A stretch of DNA of 64,000 bases. Origin: Lepraria neglecta. Lineage: Eukaryota > Ascomycota > Lecanoromycetes > Lecanorales > Stereocaulaceae. Positions within the stretch are counted from its first letter, which is position 1, and the number at the start of each line of letters is the position of its first letter. Of this stretch, positions 1-9,945 are shown in pieces. Below the pieces are notes generated by a model. It did no database searches and was not told the DNA's origin. It saw only the letters and a program-made list of their open reading frames with translations. The position numbers and the translations under genes are program-made. Location: contig CM065650.1 in assembly GCA_033220425.1 (NCBI GenBank), positions 1,922,001 through 1,986,000 of the forward strand. Reading direction: 5' to 3'.

Positions 1-1188
1 TCCACTTATTCGATAGGGGAAGGAGCTAGGAAATGCTCGGGAAAGAAAACCTAGATGTTTGCTGAAGCTAGTTTGGCACCAATTTTACACTCGTAGACGA
101 ATCATGCTTATCATGAGGGCGCTAGCATGCGATAGAAGACTAATCGTTTCTCGTCGTAGAGGGATTCGGAGGATGTCTTAATTCAAGCCACTTTCTGCCC
201 TTGAGAATACCGACCATAGCCTCAAGCCATTTACCGAAGGCTCACGCTAAGAAGGCGATCTGTAGCCATGCCGCATGCTCGACACCATCTTTGGCAATGT
301 TCTCCCCGCCGGCTTACACTTGGTTGCTTACATTTTGAGTTTCAGCGCGGTTAACGGATGGATTTGACAACAATGGACGACCAATTTCTGGCCCCACGAA
401 TCGCAGATCTCTAGATGCCAGACCTAGTGTGGAATACATGAGGATGTCGCGTGTACAATGAATAGGTTGGCCTTGACCCTGATGTAAGTTGACACATTGT
501 TCAGTGGTTCAGTGGTTTGCAATTGAAGCTTGCTTTTCCGTATTAACCATCTTATTGAAAAGATGCATAACCACTTAGCCATTTATTCAGATCAGATCTT
601 CTAACGGAGAATGGCTCTTAGTGTGGGCGCGTAAGTTCTTGAAAGCTCGCAGAAAAGTGGTATCCTCTGGCATACGAGTCTAACACCATTATACATATCA
701 TGTGGTGCTCTATGGATTTGGTGAACTAGTATCACGCTCTGGCTTTTGATATGTTTTTTGAAAACTGAAAAATCAAACTAATCGTCGCTGATGCCTTGCA
801 TCGCATTGTATTACCAAATTGACCGTTGCAACGGAAGGGTGCTGTTTGGAGTGATTGAATAACTGAACCCTGCATGGTGCCAGCGTAAATGTGGAATTAG
901 GCCACGGAATTGAATCACCAGATGGCTTTACTTAATTAAGTAGATGGGGAAATTCGGGATGGGACTTGTATAAGAGGGTGTGCTGGACCTCGAGACCTAG
1001 TATTTGGAGATATTGGACAGGACGCCACAAACCTTGAGGATCTGGATCTGACCAATGGGTGTCCCTCATTCCGTTTCGAGTTAGATATCCCGCGAGTTCA
1101 CCCGAAGTCTTGGCATAGAGTAAGTGACATGTGACGTCTTTCCAACGCTCATTCTCTGCTACACGACGACCAATTCAATAATGTGAAG
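1..1188. other. Intergenic region upstream of the lipase gene
   Basis: I see no convincing coding region here on either strand. Composition is ordinary for the gene compartment, with no TpA excess. A TATA-like stretch lies near 966-975, about 220 bp before the lipase start. The last bases before the lipase ATG hold an ATG directly followed by TGA at 1181-1186. The far-left part could be the flank of a gene outside the window. Confidence 0.5.
1181..1186 (+). promoter_or_regulatory. Start-stop uORF (ATG-TGA) just before the lipase start
   Basis: An ATG immediately followed by TGA lies 2 bp upstream of the first in-frame ATG of the lipase. In eukaryotes such start-stop elements can stall ribosomes and lower downstream translation. 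Whether it is in the mRNA depends on the transcription start, which I cannot see. Confidence 0.35.
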
Positions 1189-2400
1189 ATGATCTATGAG
1201 ATGAAGTTCCTCCTACTGCTGTGCCTTTCCCTATGTCTGCCCTCTGCACTCACCATTCCTGCTCTGCAGGCGCCCCTGACGGGCACGTCCTTCGCCACCT
1301 CGAACCAAAACATCTCCGCTGGGCTCTTCAACGACCTCGAGGAGCTCTCCCGGATAGTTGACATCTCATATTGTGTCGGAGTCACTGGCACTGGTATTCA
1401 GAAGCCGTTTCTATGCGCGAGTCGATGCCAGGACTTCGACTCCTTTGAGCTCGTCACGACATGGAATACCGGCCCTTTTATGTCCGATAGTTGCGGATAT
1501 GTTGTCCTTTCGCATCCTCCATCGCCGCCTCGCATTATAGTGGCTTTCCGAGGAACGTACTCCATCGCGAACACCATAATCGACCTGTCGACGGTACCGC
1601 AAGAGTACATCCCATACCCAGGTGACGACGATGATGGTGAGGGGGAGGAAAAGAAGAATTTGCGAAAACGGGCGATAAATACAGAGAAGGCGGAATGCAC
1701 CAACTGCACAGTGCATGCGGGCTTTATGCAGTCTTGGCGACACACCCGACCGGAAATACTACCACACCTTAAGGAGCTGGTTGAGCAATATCCAGATTAT
1801 CAGGTGACTCTGGTTGGACACTCGCTTGGTGGCGCTGTTGCTGCACTTGCTTCCCTTGACTTCGAAGCTCGAGGCTGGATTCCGCAAGTCACCACATTTG
1901 GGGAGCCGCGAATTGGGAACCAGGGGTTGATGCAATATCTTGACAACTTATTTTCAACGGACGGCCAGAACAACATCACTAGTAGGTATCGACGTGTGAC
2001 ACATGTTGATGATCCTGTGCCCTTATTGCCTCTGACCGAATGGGGGTACCAGATGCATGCCGGAGAGGTCTATATCTCGAAGCCCGACCTCTCGCCGGAA
2101 GTGAAGGACCTTCAATTCTGTGAAGGCGATGAAGATCCCAATTGCATCGCCGGTGCAGAGACTCATAATAAAAGTCCCCGAATTCCTAGTATCGAGCAAG
2201 GTGCAGACATTGAGAGCTTCAAGGACTGGTGGAATGATACCAAGAGCTTTTTGACAGTACCAGCTCGCTTCCGAATCTGGCAGCTGTTCTTCGCCCACCG
2301 AGATTACTTCTGGAGACTCGGCCTATGTGTTCCAGGCGGAGATCCTAAAGAGTGGTATAGGAAGCATCCTTATGATGAGGGAGACGAGGGCGAGCTGTAA
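1189..2400 (+). CDS. Secreted class 3 lipase (fungal triacylglycerol lipase family)
   Basis: Alpha/beta-hydrolase expected to hydrolyse acylglycerols outside the cell; 403 aa from a single exon. ATGs at 1189 and 1201 are in frame; the second gives the cleaner signal peptide (MKFLLLLCLSLCLPSALT). The lipase box GHSLGG carries the nucleophile Ser212. It is followed by a FGEPRIGN segment, the acid residue Asp275 in a VDDPVP motif, and His370 in an AHRDYF motif near the C terminus, so the triad looks complete. An oxyanion-type FRGT motif lies ahead of the nucleophile. An acidic then basic insert (about residues 145-165, DDDDGEGEE then KKNLRKR) makes the protein longer than a typical 300-350 aa fungal lipase and could be a surface loop or processing site. 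The 3' end converges on the SDHAF1-like gene 152 bp downstream. Family assignment is firm; substrate is not. Confidence 0.93.
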   Translation: MIYEMKFLLLLCLSLCLPSALTIPALQAPLTGTSFATSNQNISAGLFNDLEELSRIVDISYCVGVTGTGIQKPFLCASRCQDFDSFELVTTWNTGPFMSDSCGYVVLSHPPSPPRIIVAFRGTYSIANTIIDLSTVPQEYIPYPGDDDDGEGEEKKNLRKRAINTEKAECTNCTVHAGFMQSWRHTRPEILPHLKELVEQYPDYQVTLVGHSLGGAVAALASLDFEARGWIPQVTTFGEPRIGNQGLMQYLDNLFSTDGQNNITSRYRRVTHVDDPVPLLPLTEWGYQMHAGEVYISKPDLSPEVKDLQFCEGDEDPNCIAGAETHNKSPRIPSIEQGADIESFKDWWNDTKSFLTVPARFRIWQLFFAHRDYFWRLGLCVPGGDPKEWYRKHPYDEGDEGEL

Positions 2401-2551
2401 TGTGATTTGAAGCTTTGATTTTTCAGCGCAGGCGATGGTGACAATTTTGATACCACGAGTTTTGGTTGTACGCTAGGCATAGCCTCTATGTAATCATTTC
2501 AGAATGACTGCGATATCAACACCCCGTCAACTTCGTAAATCACTCAGAACA

Positions 2552-2910
2552 TCATGGCATGATATTCTTGATTCCAGGAGCAGAATAGATTTCGAGCTGC
2601 CTCTGGCCTTTCCGTAGAAGATATTCTATCGCAGCAAAATCTTTCTTGTCGAGTGCTACGTTCGTCTCAAATTCGGACCTACGAGTGGGTCAACTTCTTT
2701 AGTTTCTCCATGTCCCCACACAAAAGATTTCATCCAAGTACCTACCTTGCATAGCTTCTGAAGTTGCTCTGCGCATCCTAGACCATGTCAGAAAATGTAT
2801 GAGCCTGTTTAAGGCACTAAATGGTATCTTACTTTAGGCTTTTTCCTGATCTCTCTCAGGGACTGCCGATAGAGTGATAAGACACTCCTCTGCAGACCGG
2901 AAATTCTCAT
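2552..2910 (-). CDS. SDH6: Succinate dehydrogenase assembly factor 1 (Sdh6/SDHAF1-like), LYR motif protein
   Basis: Small mitochondrial matrix LYR protein that helps place iron-sulfur clusters in the SDH iron-sulfur subunit (Complex II). I assembled it by hand from three exons on the minus strand: 2910-2833, 2777-2746 and 2678-2552, with introns of 55 and 67 bp having GTAAGA/CTAG and GTAGGT/GTAG ends. Phases fit and give 78 aa. The protein has SLYRQSLREIRKKP with the LYR tripeptide near residue 14, followed by NFRSYAR, then DKKDFAAIEYLLRKGQRQLE and SAPGIKNI, the signature of the fungal family. It is too split up to show as a single long reading frame. Head-to-head with the FAH-family gene, 207 bp between starts. 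Length is usual for the family. Confidence 0.88.
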
Positions 2911-3117
2911 ACCAACAAAGTGCAATATTCTGAAGATTGATGGTGGAAATGACGGCAAGAAGCCGCAGAATTTTGCCGTAGCCTTCCGGAGATACGCCGG
3001 CGTTTACAAGGCCCGTCCGTCTAAATGACGACTGTCTCCACCTGGAGCTTTAATCTTTCCCCACTGCTTGAGATTGCTTCTGTATTAGAAATTCGTATTG
3101 ACCCTGTTCCTATAAAG
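2911..3117. promoter_or_regulatory. Shared divergent promoter region (SDHAF1-like / FAH-like)
   Basis: 207 bp separate the two start codons of the divergently oriented genes, so both core promoters and 5' leaders must lie here or overlap. No TATA box or named factor site stands out. Co-regulation is inference from layout only. Confidence 0.45.
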
Positions 3118-4190
3118 ATGCCTGCATTTTCTGTGAGTGTCAATTGGCACCCGCAGAGCTCCCAATTCGCTCATTACTGTAATCGAAGCAGAAGGGCAAA
3201 GCTAACAAAACCCCAGCGTCTCGTCCGTTTCCTTGCCAAAGACGGTAGGACATACTACGGCGATGCCATCCTGCCCCAAGGCGTGAGCGATCTCGCAAAG
3301 ACAAAGAAAGCCCGCGTGATCAAAGGAGACGTCTTTGGCAAGCACGATGTTACGGAGCAAATTGCCGTAAGCCTCCCCCACACCGTCTGGAGAAACTATA
3401 CTGAGAAATACAGGACGTTCGGCTCCTCCTTGCGCCACTAGCCCGCGAAGATGTAAAAACCGTCCGCTGCCTCGGTCTCAACTACGAGCAACATGCCAAA
3501 GAATCTGGCATGCCCCTACCCAAATTCCTCGTCCTCTTCTACAAACCCGTCACCTCGCTTGGTGGGCCATTCGATAATGTCCCTATACCGACTATGGCGC
3601 AGGAAGTTGACGGATTGGACTACGAATGCGAACTCGTGGCTATCATTGGCAAAGAAGCGAGGGAAGTATCAGAGTCGAAGGCGCTGGAGTATGTTATGGG
3701 ATATGCCGTTGGAGACGACATCTCGCACAGAGAATGGCAGCTTAAGAGAGGGGGTGGCCAGTGGGCATTGGGCAAAGGTTTCGATGGCTGGGCGCCTTTT
3801 GGGCCAGGAATTGTGTCGAGTGCTTTGATCAAGGACCCACAAGCTTTGAGGATTAGCACGAAGGTGAACGGGAAGACTGTGCAGGATAGTAGTACGAAGG
3901 ATATGATATTTGGTGTTGCGAAGACGATTAGCTTTCTGAGTCAAGGGACTACACTTTTGCCTGGGGACATGATATTTACTGGAACGTGAGTGTCCACTTC
4001 TTATTGGCTTTTTGCCAACGATTTTCATAGAAGTCATGCTGATTCTCTTTCTTAAAGTCCACAAGGTGTTGGATCTGGCCGAAAGCCACCTTTGTGGTTG
4101 AAGGACGGCGACATTGTTGAAGTTGGTTTAGAGGGCATTGGTACATGTGTCAACAAGGTTGAGCACATAAAGAGCAGGCCGAAGTTATGA
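3118..4190 (+). CDS. Fumarylacetoacetate hydrolase (FAH) family protein
   Basis: Predicted member of the FAH/FAHD superfamily (2-hydroxyhepta-2,4-diene-1,7-dioate isomerase-like, acylpyruvase or oxaloacetate decarboxylase type). Four exons: 3118-3132, 3217-3366, 3414-3985 and 4058-4190; 289 aa, all phases consistent. Introns have GTGAGT/CCCCAG, GTAAGC/TACAG and GTGAGT/AAAG ends, the first with a GCTAAC branch site. The start at 3118 gives MPAFS joined to RLVRFLAKDG, as in fungal homologues; the ATG at 3025 would read through intron 1. The core has CLGLNYEQHAKESG, then metal ligands Glu126 and Glu128 in YECELVAIIG and an Asp at about 157 in GYAVGDDIS, then GDMIFTGTPQGVG across the last intron. 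C-terminal IKSRPKL lacks a classic SKL end. The enzyme family is sure; the substrate is not determined. Confidence 0.9.
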
Positions 4191-4537
4191 ACAGCACTGC
4201 AAACTCGTATGTGGTTGTCCGTATGATGCATTTCTCGTATATGTTCTGCGAGTCTTGTATTTTCCAGTGCATGCTGATCCGTGTCAACAAGAGCATTCAA
4301 GATACGCATATACCATTCATGACCCAGTAGCCTGATTACGGTTCTTGCTTTGTATTGAATTCACTTTCATCCACTACATTTTTCCGACAACAAGGTTAAC
4401 GATGAAGGAACGTACGACCAACTCCATAAGAACGGAAATCACGATGCCACTTTTTCTAGAGAGGGCCCCTCAAACAGCCCAACTCTTCAAGTCCCATTAT
4501 CATTACCATTAATTACGACTAGACTCTACACTTATCA
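4191..4537. other. Intergenic, 3' flank of the FAH-family gene
   Basis: 347 bp with no supported gene. It should hold the FAH-like 3' UTR and the promoter of the next small gene; no element stands out. Confidence 0.4.
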
Positions 4538-4976
4538 ACCATCACCATGAGAATTCGTAAGCTCTGCCAAATCCTATCCAATGAACCTCTCACTAATAAT
4601 TGTGTCGGACATCCACAAAGTCTTACCTTGCCCATTGACCCACGATATCGCACCCACCACTACTATCGCAGAACTCGGAACCATAATCTACGACAAAGTC
4701 CACGCCGCGCTGCTGCCCTGGAGACCAGGAGACCTTGAAAGAAACGATCTCGATACTCGAAACGAGCTCTATGTGGACTTCGAAGAAGGAGTGGATGGTC
4801 GCGTGATACCAATGGAACAGCTGTTGGAAGGCACATTTTCTGAGGACGGCATCGAGGATGGAGCGCGTTTGTATAGGTTGCGTCATTTCGGAATGGAGGA
4901 ACTGGGAAGGTTGAATGATGGCAGCGACTGGGTCTGGCCGTCAGAGGTAGACGGTCTGGTGAGGATGAAAGAGTAG
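4538..4976 (+). CDS. Small acidic protein, possibly ubiquitin-like, first of a related pair
   Basis: Predicted 122-aa protein made by splicing a 10-nt first exon (ATG AGA ATT C at 4538-4547, donor GTAAGC) to 4618-4976 (acceptor CACAAAG), joining in phase as MRIL then LPCPLTHD. An unspliced ATG at 4581 would also give 131 aa. The start MRI-LP...PTTTIAEL resembles the first beta strands and helix of a ubiquitin-like fold, and IEDGARLYRL fits the last strand. This is pattern reading, not a database match. The middle is acidic (DLERNDLDTRNELYVDFEEGVDG). A second gene about 1 kb downstream has a matching PTTTIEEVRTMIADEV segment, so the two look like an old tandem duplication. Function unknown. 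Confidence 0.55.
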
Positions 4977-5891
4977 GCTAGAGGGTTCGGAGCTCGGGAG
5001 GACGGTTATAAGGCTGAAATGGAAAGACTGTGGCAGGACGAGTATGAAAGGGGTTTGGCAGGGCAGGCGATGCGACCGGGGCCGTGAAGATACTCAGCTC
5101 AAGAGGCTTTGGAAGCGCTAGCGACGAGGCTGCAGTAAAACCAGGACAAAGGGAAACATAAAAAGCAGGCGATAGAAATAGGCCCGCGAGAGGACTACAC
5201 TTAAGAGGCTTTGGAAGCGCAGGTGAGGGAAACAGGGCAAAGATCCAGGATGGGGCAGTAGGTAAGCCGAAAGGAAAGTCGGCGGGGGTGAGCACAGAAA
5301 TGCCTCTGGGCAACTTGACGGAGAATGTTGAGTACCATTGGGGTTTCCGTCGACCATTCCGGGGATCGAACATTTACCACGGTAGCGGCAAACCTGGCGC
5401 TTGAGACTTCGTTCGAGTTGAGTTTACGTTGCGGGAGACTGACCATGAGATTGGCACGCTGGCACATAGATGCTCTGCGGACGTATGCCTCATTCTAGGA
5501 TTCTTACCCACCGGAGTGATGCAATCCCTGCTCAAAGGCTTTTACGAATCGATGATTAACAGCTTTGCTACTTCTTATATGCTGCGATACCCACACCCCC
5601 TCGCCAAAACCTTGCTTCATTCACAACTCAAAGTACATTTCGATCCCTTCACGTCTTCGCTTTTCCGCCGCCTTGAACGCTAAACCTCAGCATTTATTAT
5701 CACAACAATTTTGTTCCAACATCCCCCCCCCGGAGCACATCGTCCATCTTTGCAGAGCAAGCAAACTCAACCGTTCAAACCACCCTTGAGATCCACATAC
5801 CCACTCTGTAAAATTCGCTGTGGAACCCACAAAGGGGCCGCTATCAGGGAAACAAGAAGCCCAAAGTGAAAAGGAAGCCTTAAGCTTCATC
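4977..5891. other. Intergenic region with a short degenerate tandem duplication
   Basis: No supported gene. Two imperfect copies of a segment of about 100 bp can be aligned; both end in AAGAGGCTTTGGAAGCGC, at 5101-5118 and 5203-5220. Several minus-strand open frames here have no recognisable sequence and shadow this repeat. A C9 run lies near 5725. Confidence 0.4.
5101..5220. repeat. Imperfect direct duplication (about 102-bp period)
   Basis: AAGAGGCTTTGGAAGCGC occurs identically at 5101-5118 and 5203-5220, each preceded by a similar GCAGGCGAT stretch. Old local duplication of non-coding sequence. Confidence 0.6.
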
Positions 5892-6208
5892 ATGCGCGAC
5901 GGAACTAAGCAAATCAGTAAGCCTACCATAAAAACAGCTATGTCTCCTACCTAAACAAAGCTGTAGTTGTTGGGTAAGGGGTCCGGGGGTGGACGTCTTT
6001 TCGTGTGCCACCTACAACTACCATCGAAGAAGTCCGAACAATGATTGCCGACGAAGTTTACCATTGGGAAGTGTTAACTGGTAATCCAAAGGCTGAATCG
6101 TCAGGAGTCTACCGCTTCTGTTGGCCTATTCTATATAGAGGGAAGTCCCTTGCGCCAGATATTACGTTTCCAGGGGAAACATTCAGGATGATTCGACGCT
6201 TGAATTGA
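5892..6208 (+). CDS. Small possibly ubiquitin-like protein, second of the pair
   Basis: Supported part: 6005-6208, carrying PPTTTIEEVRTMIADEVYHW, then YRFCWPILYRGKSLAPDITF and a basic end. The ILYRGKSLAPDITF segment strongly recalls the ubiquitin-like strand and turn 'L.F.GK.L.D...'. A first exon at 5892-5916 (MRDGTKQI) with donor GTAAGC and an acceptor at 5977-5978 would join in frame, giving about 85 aa, but that acceptor has no clear polypyrimidine tract, so the 5' end is uncertain and the copy may be broken. The match to the gene at 4538 is limited to the PTTTI..(L/V)..I..(K/E)V region and the overall order. Function unknown. Confidence 0.4.
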
Positions 6209-6943
6209 AGTACAAGCTCCTAATGCCGAAGTGAGAGAAGGAGGCGGTGGAGGACGGAGAGGCGTCCCAGAAGAAGAACAAGGGGACTAAGAGGGGCCTG
6301 CAGGACACGGAGAAGATAAAGAGGGAGAAGAGGGGAAAGAGGAGGGGTAATGGATGGATGAGAAGGACGATGAGCAAGAAGCAGATTCAGGGTTGAATTG
6401 CACATTGCAGAAATCTAGATAGTGACGAGGCAGTTGGCTTTGTCAGATTATCATCATGCCTTCACTTGCAGTCTTCCCCCCTCCATCACATCTTTCAGAA
6501 GCTCCTAGGGGAATTGCTCCAAGCCAACTCGCTTTATTTCTACTCCTCAGAATGGCGAAGACAAAGATGGCACACAGAGTGACTGACCGTATTCCGAGGG
6601 CGAAGAATGCTATATGTGGTAATGTATGAGGGGAGACGCGGGTTCCAGAAGTGTCGAGAAAGCGTTTCCCAGTGCAACTTGCAGATCATGCCTGGGCCAT
6701 TGCAGAGCCGGATAGGAACAAGGAGAATGCAAACCCCGAACCATGTGAGAGCTGTTCTAGCAGCCAAACGAGAGCCCCATGTCTAATTCGCAGTCAATAT
6801 TGTACCAAGATTGTCTATCTTCGGCAACACGTCTTTGTTTAAAGCATCCTTTGTGGGTAATCTTTGAGTTAGCGAAGACGCAGGCAGGTCGCTCAGATAT
6901 CATTACTAGTACTGCCCTCTATCATGCTAGACTTGCTCATGCT
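6209..6943. other. Intergenic, includes a purine-rich strand
   Basis: No supported gene. From about 6228 to 6380 the plus strand is strongly purine-rich (GAGG, GAAG, AAGA runs), a polypurine-polypyrimidine tract; the open frames on its minus strand are products of this bias. The rest is unremarkable and ends at the 3' flank of the proteasome gene. Confidence 0.4.
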
Positions 6944-7866
6944 TCAGACCTCCTGTGCCCTCCCATACCCTCTAATCGTCTCTGCAAACGCCCAGCTTTG
7001 TCCCTCCAACTGTTCATCCTCCTTCAACTCCACCCCCCTCCTTCGTAACTACCGCAATGGAATATCGATCCAAACTTCTCGCATCCCTGTAGAACAGCAC
7101 CTTCATACACTCCTTGACAGCCTCAACAGCCCTCTCCCTCGTAACATCCGCAACCTTACTCTCATCATCTGCCACCTTCCTCAGCAAAGGCTGAGCCAGG
7201 TGCGCTCCGAACCCCGTTGCCAGTGTTGGGCTGCTGAATGTCGTACCAAGTAGGTCCACACTGCTTAAGAATGGCTCATCATTTCCATCGAGACCTGCAA
7301 CGAGCATTTGGTTCCATAACGGGTTGATATCGGAGCGGCGCTTGTACATGACTTTCGAGAGGTAGGTATGCAGGTTCTTGGCGTTGAGGGAATGGCCGGT
7401 GGAGGAGTAGTTTTCGGTGACATCGAGGGAATTGAGGAGGCGGTCGAGATATTGCATGTCTGAGACATCGCCGCCGATGCCGACAATGGATTTGGAGTTG
7501 AAGGGGCGGAGACGCTTTACGTCTGTGAAACGGGCGAGGGAACCGTAGGATGCTGTGAGTGGAAAACGAAGGTGTCAATCTCAAGCAAGTCTTAGACAGT
7601 CGCGGATGGAGTGCTGCGAGGCCATGTACCTAGATTATCTGCTGCGATTACAACGCCGTCCTTGAACTTAACAGCGAGGACGGATGTTCCTGTGACTATA
7701 GGTGATTGGGTGTGGGCCTGAGGAAGGCGGGATTGGAGGTATGATGCATCGTATGGTCCGTAGACGTCATCGCGTGGCTATGTGAATTGTACATCAGCTA
7801 GAGCTCGTTGTAGTTGTACAGTAGCTTTCGACTTACACGGCCCCATGCTTGGGGAAGATGGTTCAT
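6944..7866 (-). CDS. PRE4: 20S proteasome subunit beta-7 (yeast Pre4, human PSMB4 type), 3' end out of frame
   Basis: Non-catalytic beta-ring subunit of the 20S core. Exons on the minus strand: 7866-7837 (MNHLPQAWGR), 7777-7630 and 7552 onward; introns have GTAAGT/CATAG and GTACAT/CACAG ends. The protein shows TGTSVLAVKFKDGVVIAADN, the LARFTDVKRL segment, IVGIGGDVSDMQYLDRLLN and NPLWNQMLVAGLDG, all typical of this subunit. As read, the frame closes at 7014 (238 aa). One base less in the C6 run at 7033-7038 would continue it as ...VELKEDEQLEGQSWAFAETIRGYG to a stop at 6944 (261 aa), the normal family length and end. Since this is an essential single-copy gene, a base-calling error in the run is more likely than a true mutation. 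Confidence 0.9.
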
Positions 7867-8447
7867 GATGGGAGATTGGTAGGAGGAACAGAGGATGAGA
7901 CTTATTCAGAAGGAATGTCGATAAGTGCTATTACTTGAGTTTCGCTGGTGTCTTTGTGGTGCTTGATGCTGAGAGCTCTGAAGCTTGAGCTTCCTAAAGG
8001 TCTACGCGGATACTTTGCCCAGTTCGAGATAGTCTCGGCGCCGCTTTAGGCGGCGTTCTCACTAAATGTGGAAACGATCTAACGGTATTGATCGGTAATT
8101 TTCACAACGATTACCGTAGATAGTCGTCTACCGCACCGGCACAAGTCTCCTGCCTCATTTACCTAAGTATTTGCACTCGACATGATTGTTGATGTCTAAT
8201 TTCATTGTGTATGAGGAATCGATGGGATTACCTGACTTCATGTTTGACTGCATGATCTCGCTTCAAACATTACACTGAATTTAGCACCACGCGCATACCA
8301 TGCCCCTGGACATCAAGCAGGCCAATAGCAGCATCGACAAGTTCTCCGACCAATACGCTGACCGAATCCATACAGGAATAGATATATATCTAAAGCAATG
8401 ATCATCGCCTTGGCTCAGCAAGGTTTTCATACAGCTTGGTATGGGTT
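7867..8447. other. Intergenic region between the proteasome and DUF2235 genes
   Basis: Promoter side of the proteasome gene and 3' side of the DUF2235 gene. A GC-rich inverted stretch (GGCGCCGCTTTAGGCGGCG) lies near 8037-8055. A 33-codon open frame at 8300-8401 (+), starting MPLDIKQANSSIDKFSDQYA, has gene-like codon use but stops quickly and could be a fragment of a gene or a short first exon. Confidence 0.4.
8300..8401 (+). pseudogene. Short gene-like fragment, unknown
   Basis: 33-codon frame MPLDIKQANSSIDKFSDQYA... ending IYLKQ. Composition is like a real soluble protein N terminus (well-mixed polar residues, a good C-rich context before ATG), but nothing downstream continues it convincingly. 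It could be a stranded exon of a deleted gene, or chance. Confidence 0.2.
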
Positions 8448-9945
8448 TCAGACTTTGAGAATTCCATCACTCGTCGGACGGTAGTCCTTCACGGTCAACA
8501 TACGGGCTTTAACTGAAGGATGAAAGTCCGCTCCCTCTGGGATATCACGCGTTCCACACATGTTGGGTGGGAAGACTATGGATTTCCATTGCCCTTGGAT
8601 AAGCTCCAGGTGTTTGAAAATGGGCAGGCATTCTGGACATGCAGAGTCAGCAAGGCCTACTATGGCTGCCCCACCAAACCAAATTAAGAGAAGCTCTACG
8701 TACCCATGATGTGCCACATGAAGGTCGCCGCTCGAGACACGCAATTGCCCAATTTCAGGATATCATGCAAGGGTGCTTGAACTGCAGTCGAGACTCTATG
8801 ATTGAAATTGGTTAGAAATATGTCTCTATGCTCATTCCAAATAATTTGGTCGGCTGGATGCTTAGCTGGTAGCGCGTCGAGCTCACTAATCACCCACTCG
8901 AGAGCTAGATCACTGAGCTGAAGAGGTCATCCGCTTCAAGCTTGGCTTTGCCCACCCTTGGCGAGCCAACCTCCGCCAACATCACCATGGCCGCCAGGAA
9001 AGAAGACCTCTTTGATATTCTCCTCCTTGCTGTTGGCATGCTTTTTATCTTGCTGAAGCAAAGCGGCTTTGAACTTGCAGCGACGTTCATCAATTGCGAC
9101 AGCGTGACGGAAATGGGTTGCCGTCTCAAGGACGCTTGAGAGGAATTTTTTCCTAGCGAAAGGAGCTTCGAAATGCCCCCACAGAATCGACGGTATCGAA
9201 AAATCTTGGGAAATGGACCCTTGTTGTGGCACGACAAAAGGTTGTCTTGAAGCTCTTCATGTATTCCTGCGCTTCTTGGGCAGTCATGAACTGGGAACCC
9301 GAACCCATTTCGTACTCATGGTAGGTCCTGTACGCGAATGGCACCATCTCTTCGTTGCCTTTGGAAAGAAGTCCGACCGTAGCTATCATCCGAGCGAGGA
9401 AGCGAGCTGTGAAAGCACCTCTGGAGAAACTGAACATGAATATCCTATCTCCATCATTGTGGTATCTCATTGCAAAGGGGTAGCCGGCGATGACATGCTG
9501 GTCGAAGGTTGTGCCGATACCTTCGTCAAACGTCTGACTCAACCAGCGCCTGAAGCTACCCCATAATCCGGGGTTGAGGAATGAAGCATCCGTTGTGTAG
9601 GTTCCGATTCCAGCTATTATGAGACAGATGTCAGCAATGAAGAATTGAAACTCCGCTCGTCAATTCAGGAGAGGGATAGTCTTCCGTCCGCGGTTCAAAG
9701 CCACTGGATCGAGAGACATAGATGAAAGTAGACTCACGTTGGTAATAATGATACTGGTATGGAGCTTTACGATCGCATTTTTGATACAGTTTGACAACAT
9801 TCGTGTCAGAAGTGTCCCCAGAATACTGATTACCTGTGCCGTCGAAGCAGAGAATGAGCTTTCCTCGCTCCTTTTTTGGCCTGTCTACATGAGTGTCATC
9901 GGCTTCGGACACCCCATTGACTTCTGGGGGTATAGCAGCTGGCAT
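8448..9945 (-). pseudogene. DUF2235 (T6SS phospholipase-like alpha/beta hydrolase domain) protein, frame broken
   Basis: Exon 1 (9945-9738) encodes a linker then KLILCFDGTGNQ; a GTGAGT/AATAG intron leads to exon 2 from 9613, giving QPGIGTY, the [11 protein letters not shown] nucleophile-elbow motif and an aromatic AYRTYHEYE stretch. Downstream come [28 protein letters not shown] and [13 protein letters not shown], then LALEWVISEL and, after an intron at 8703-8633, FKHLELIQGQWKS and RDIPEGADFH. Together this is the full DUF2235 order found in many fungi. The reading frame changes about three times: once at the C5 run 9176-9180, where one base less restores family sequence, and about twice between 8905 and 8960. 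Either the gene is decaying or the assembly has several indels here. Function in fungi is unknown. Confidence 0.75.

Noticed and set aside
1194-1745. Open frames antisense or out of frame to the lipase gene
   Set aside because: Shadows of the lipase CDS, whose triad, signal peptide and length are convincing.
4978-5467. Minus-strand frames of 79-131 codons
   Set aside because: Low-complexity Pro/Leu/Ser-rich, overlapping an imperfect tandem duplication; no family pattern and no splice context.
8942-9566. Plus-strand frames of 65 and 117 codons
   Set aside because: Antisense to the DUF2235 gene, whose motif order is clear on the minus strand.
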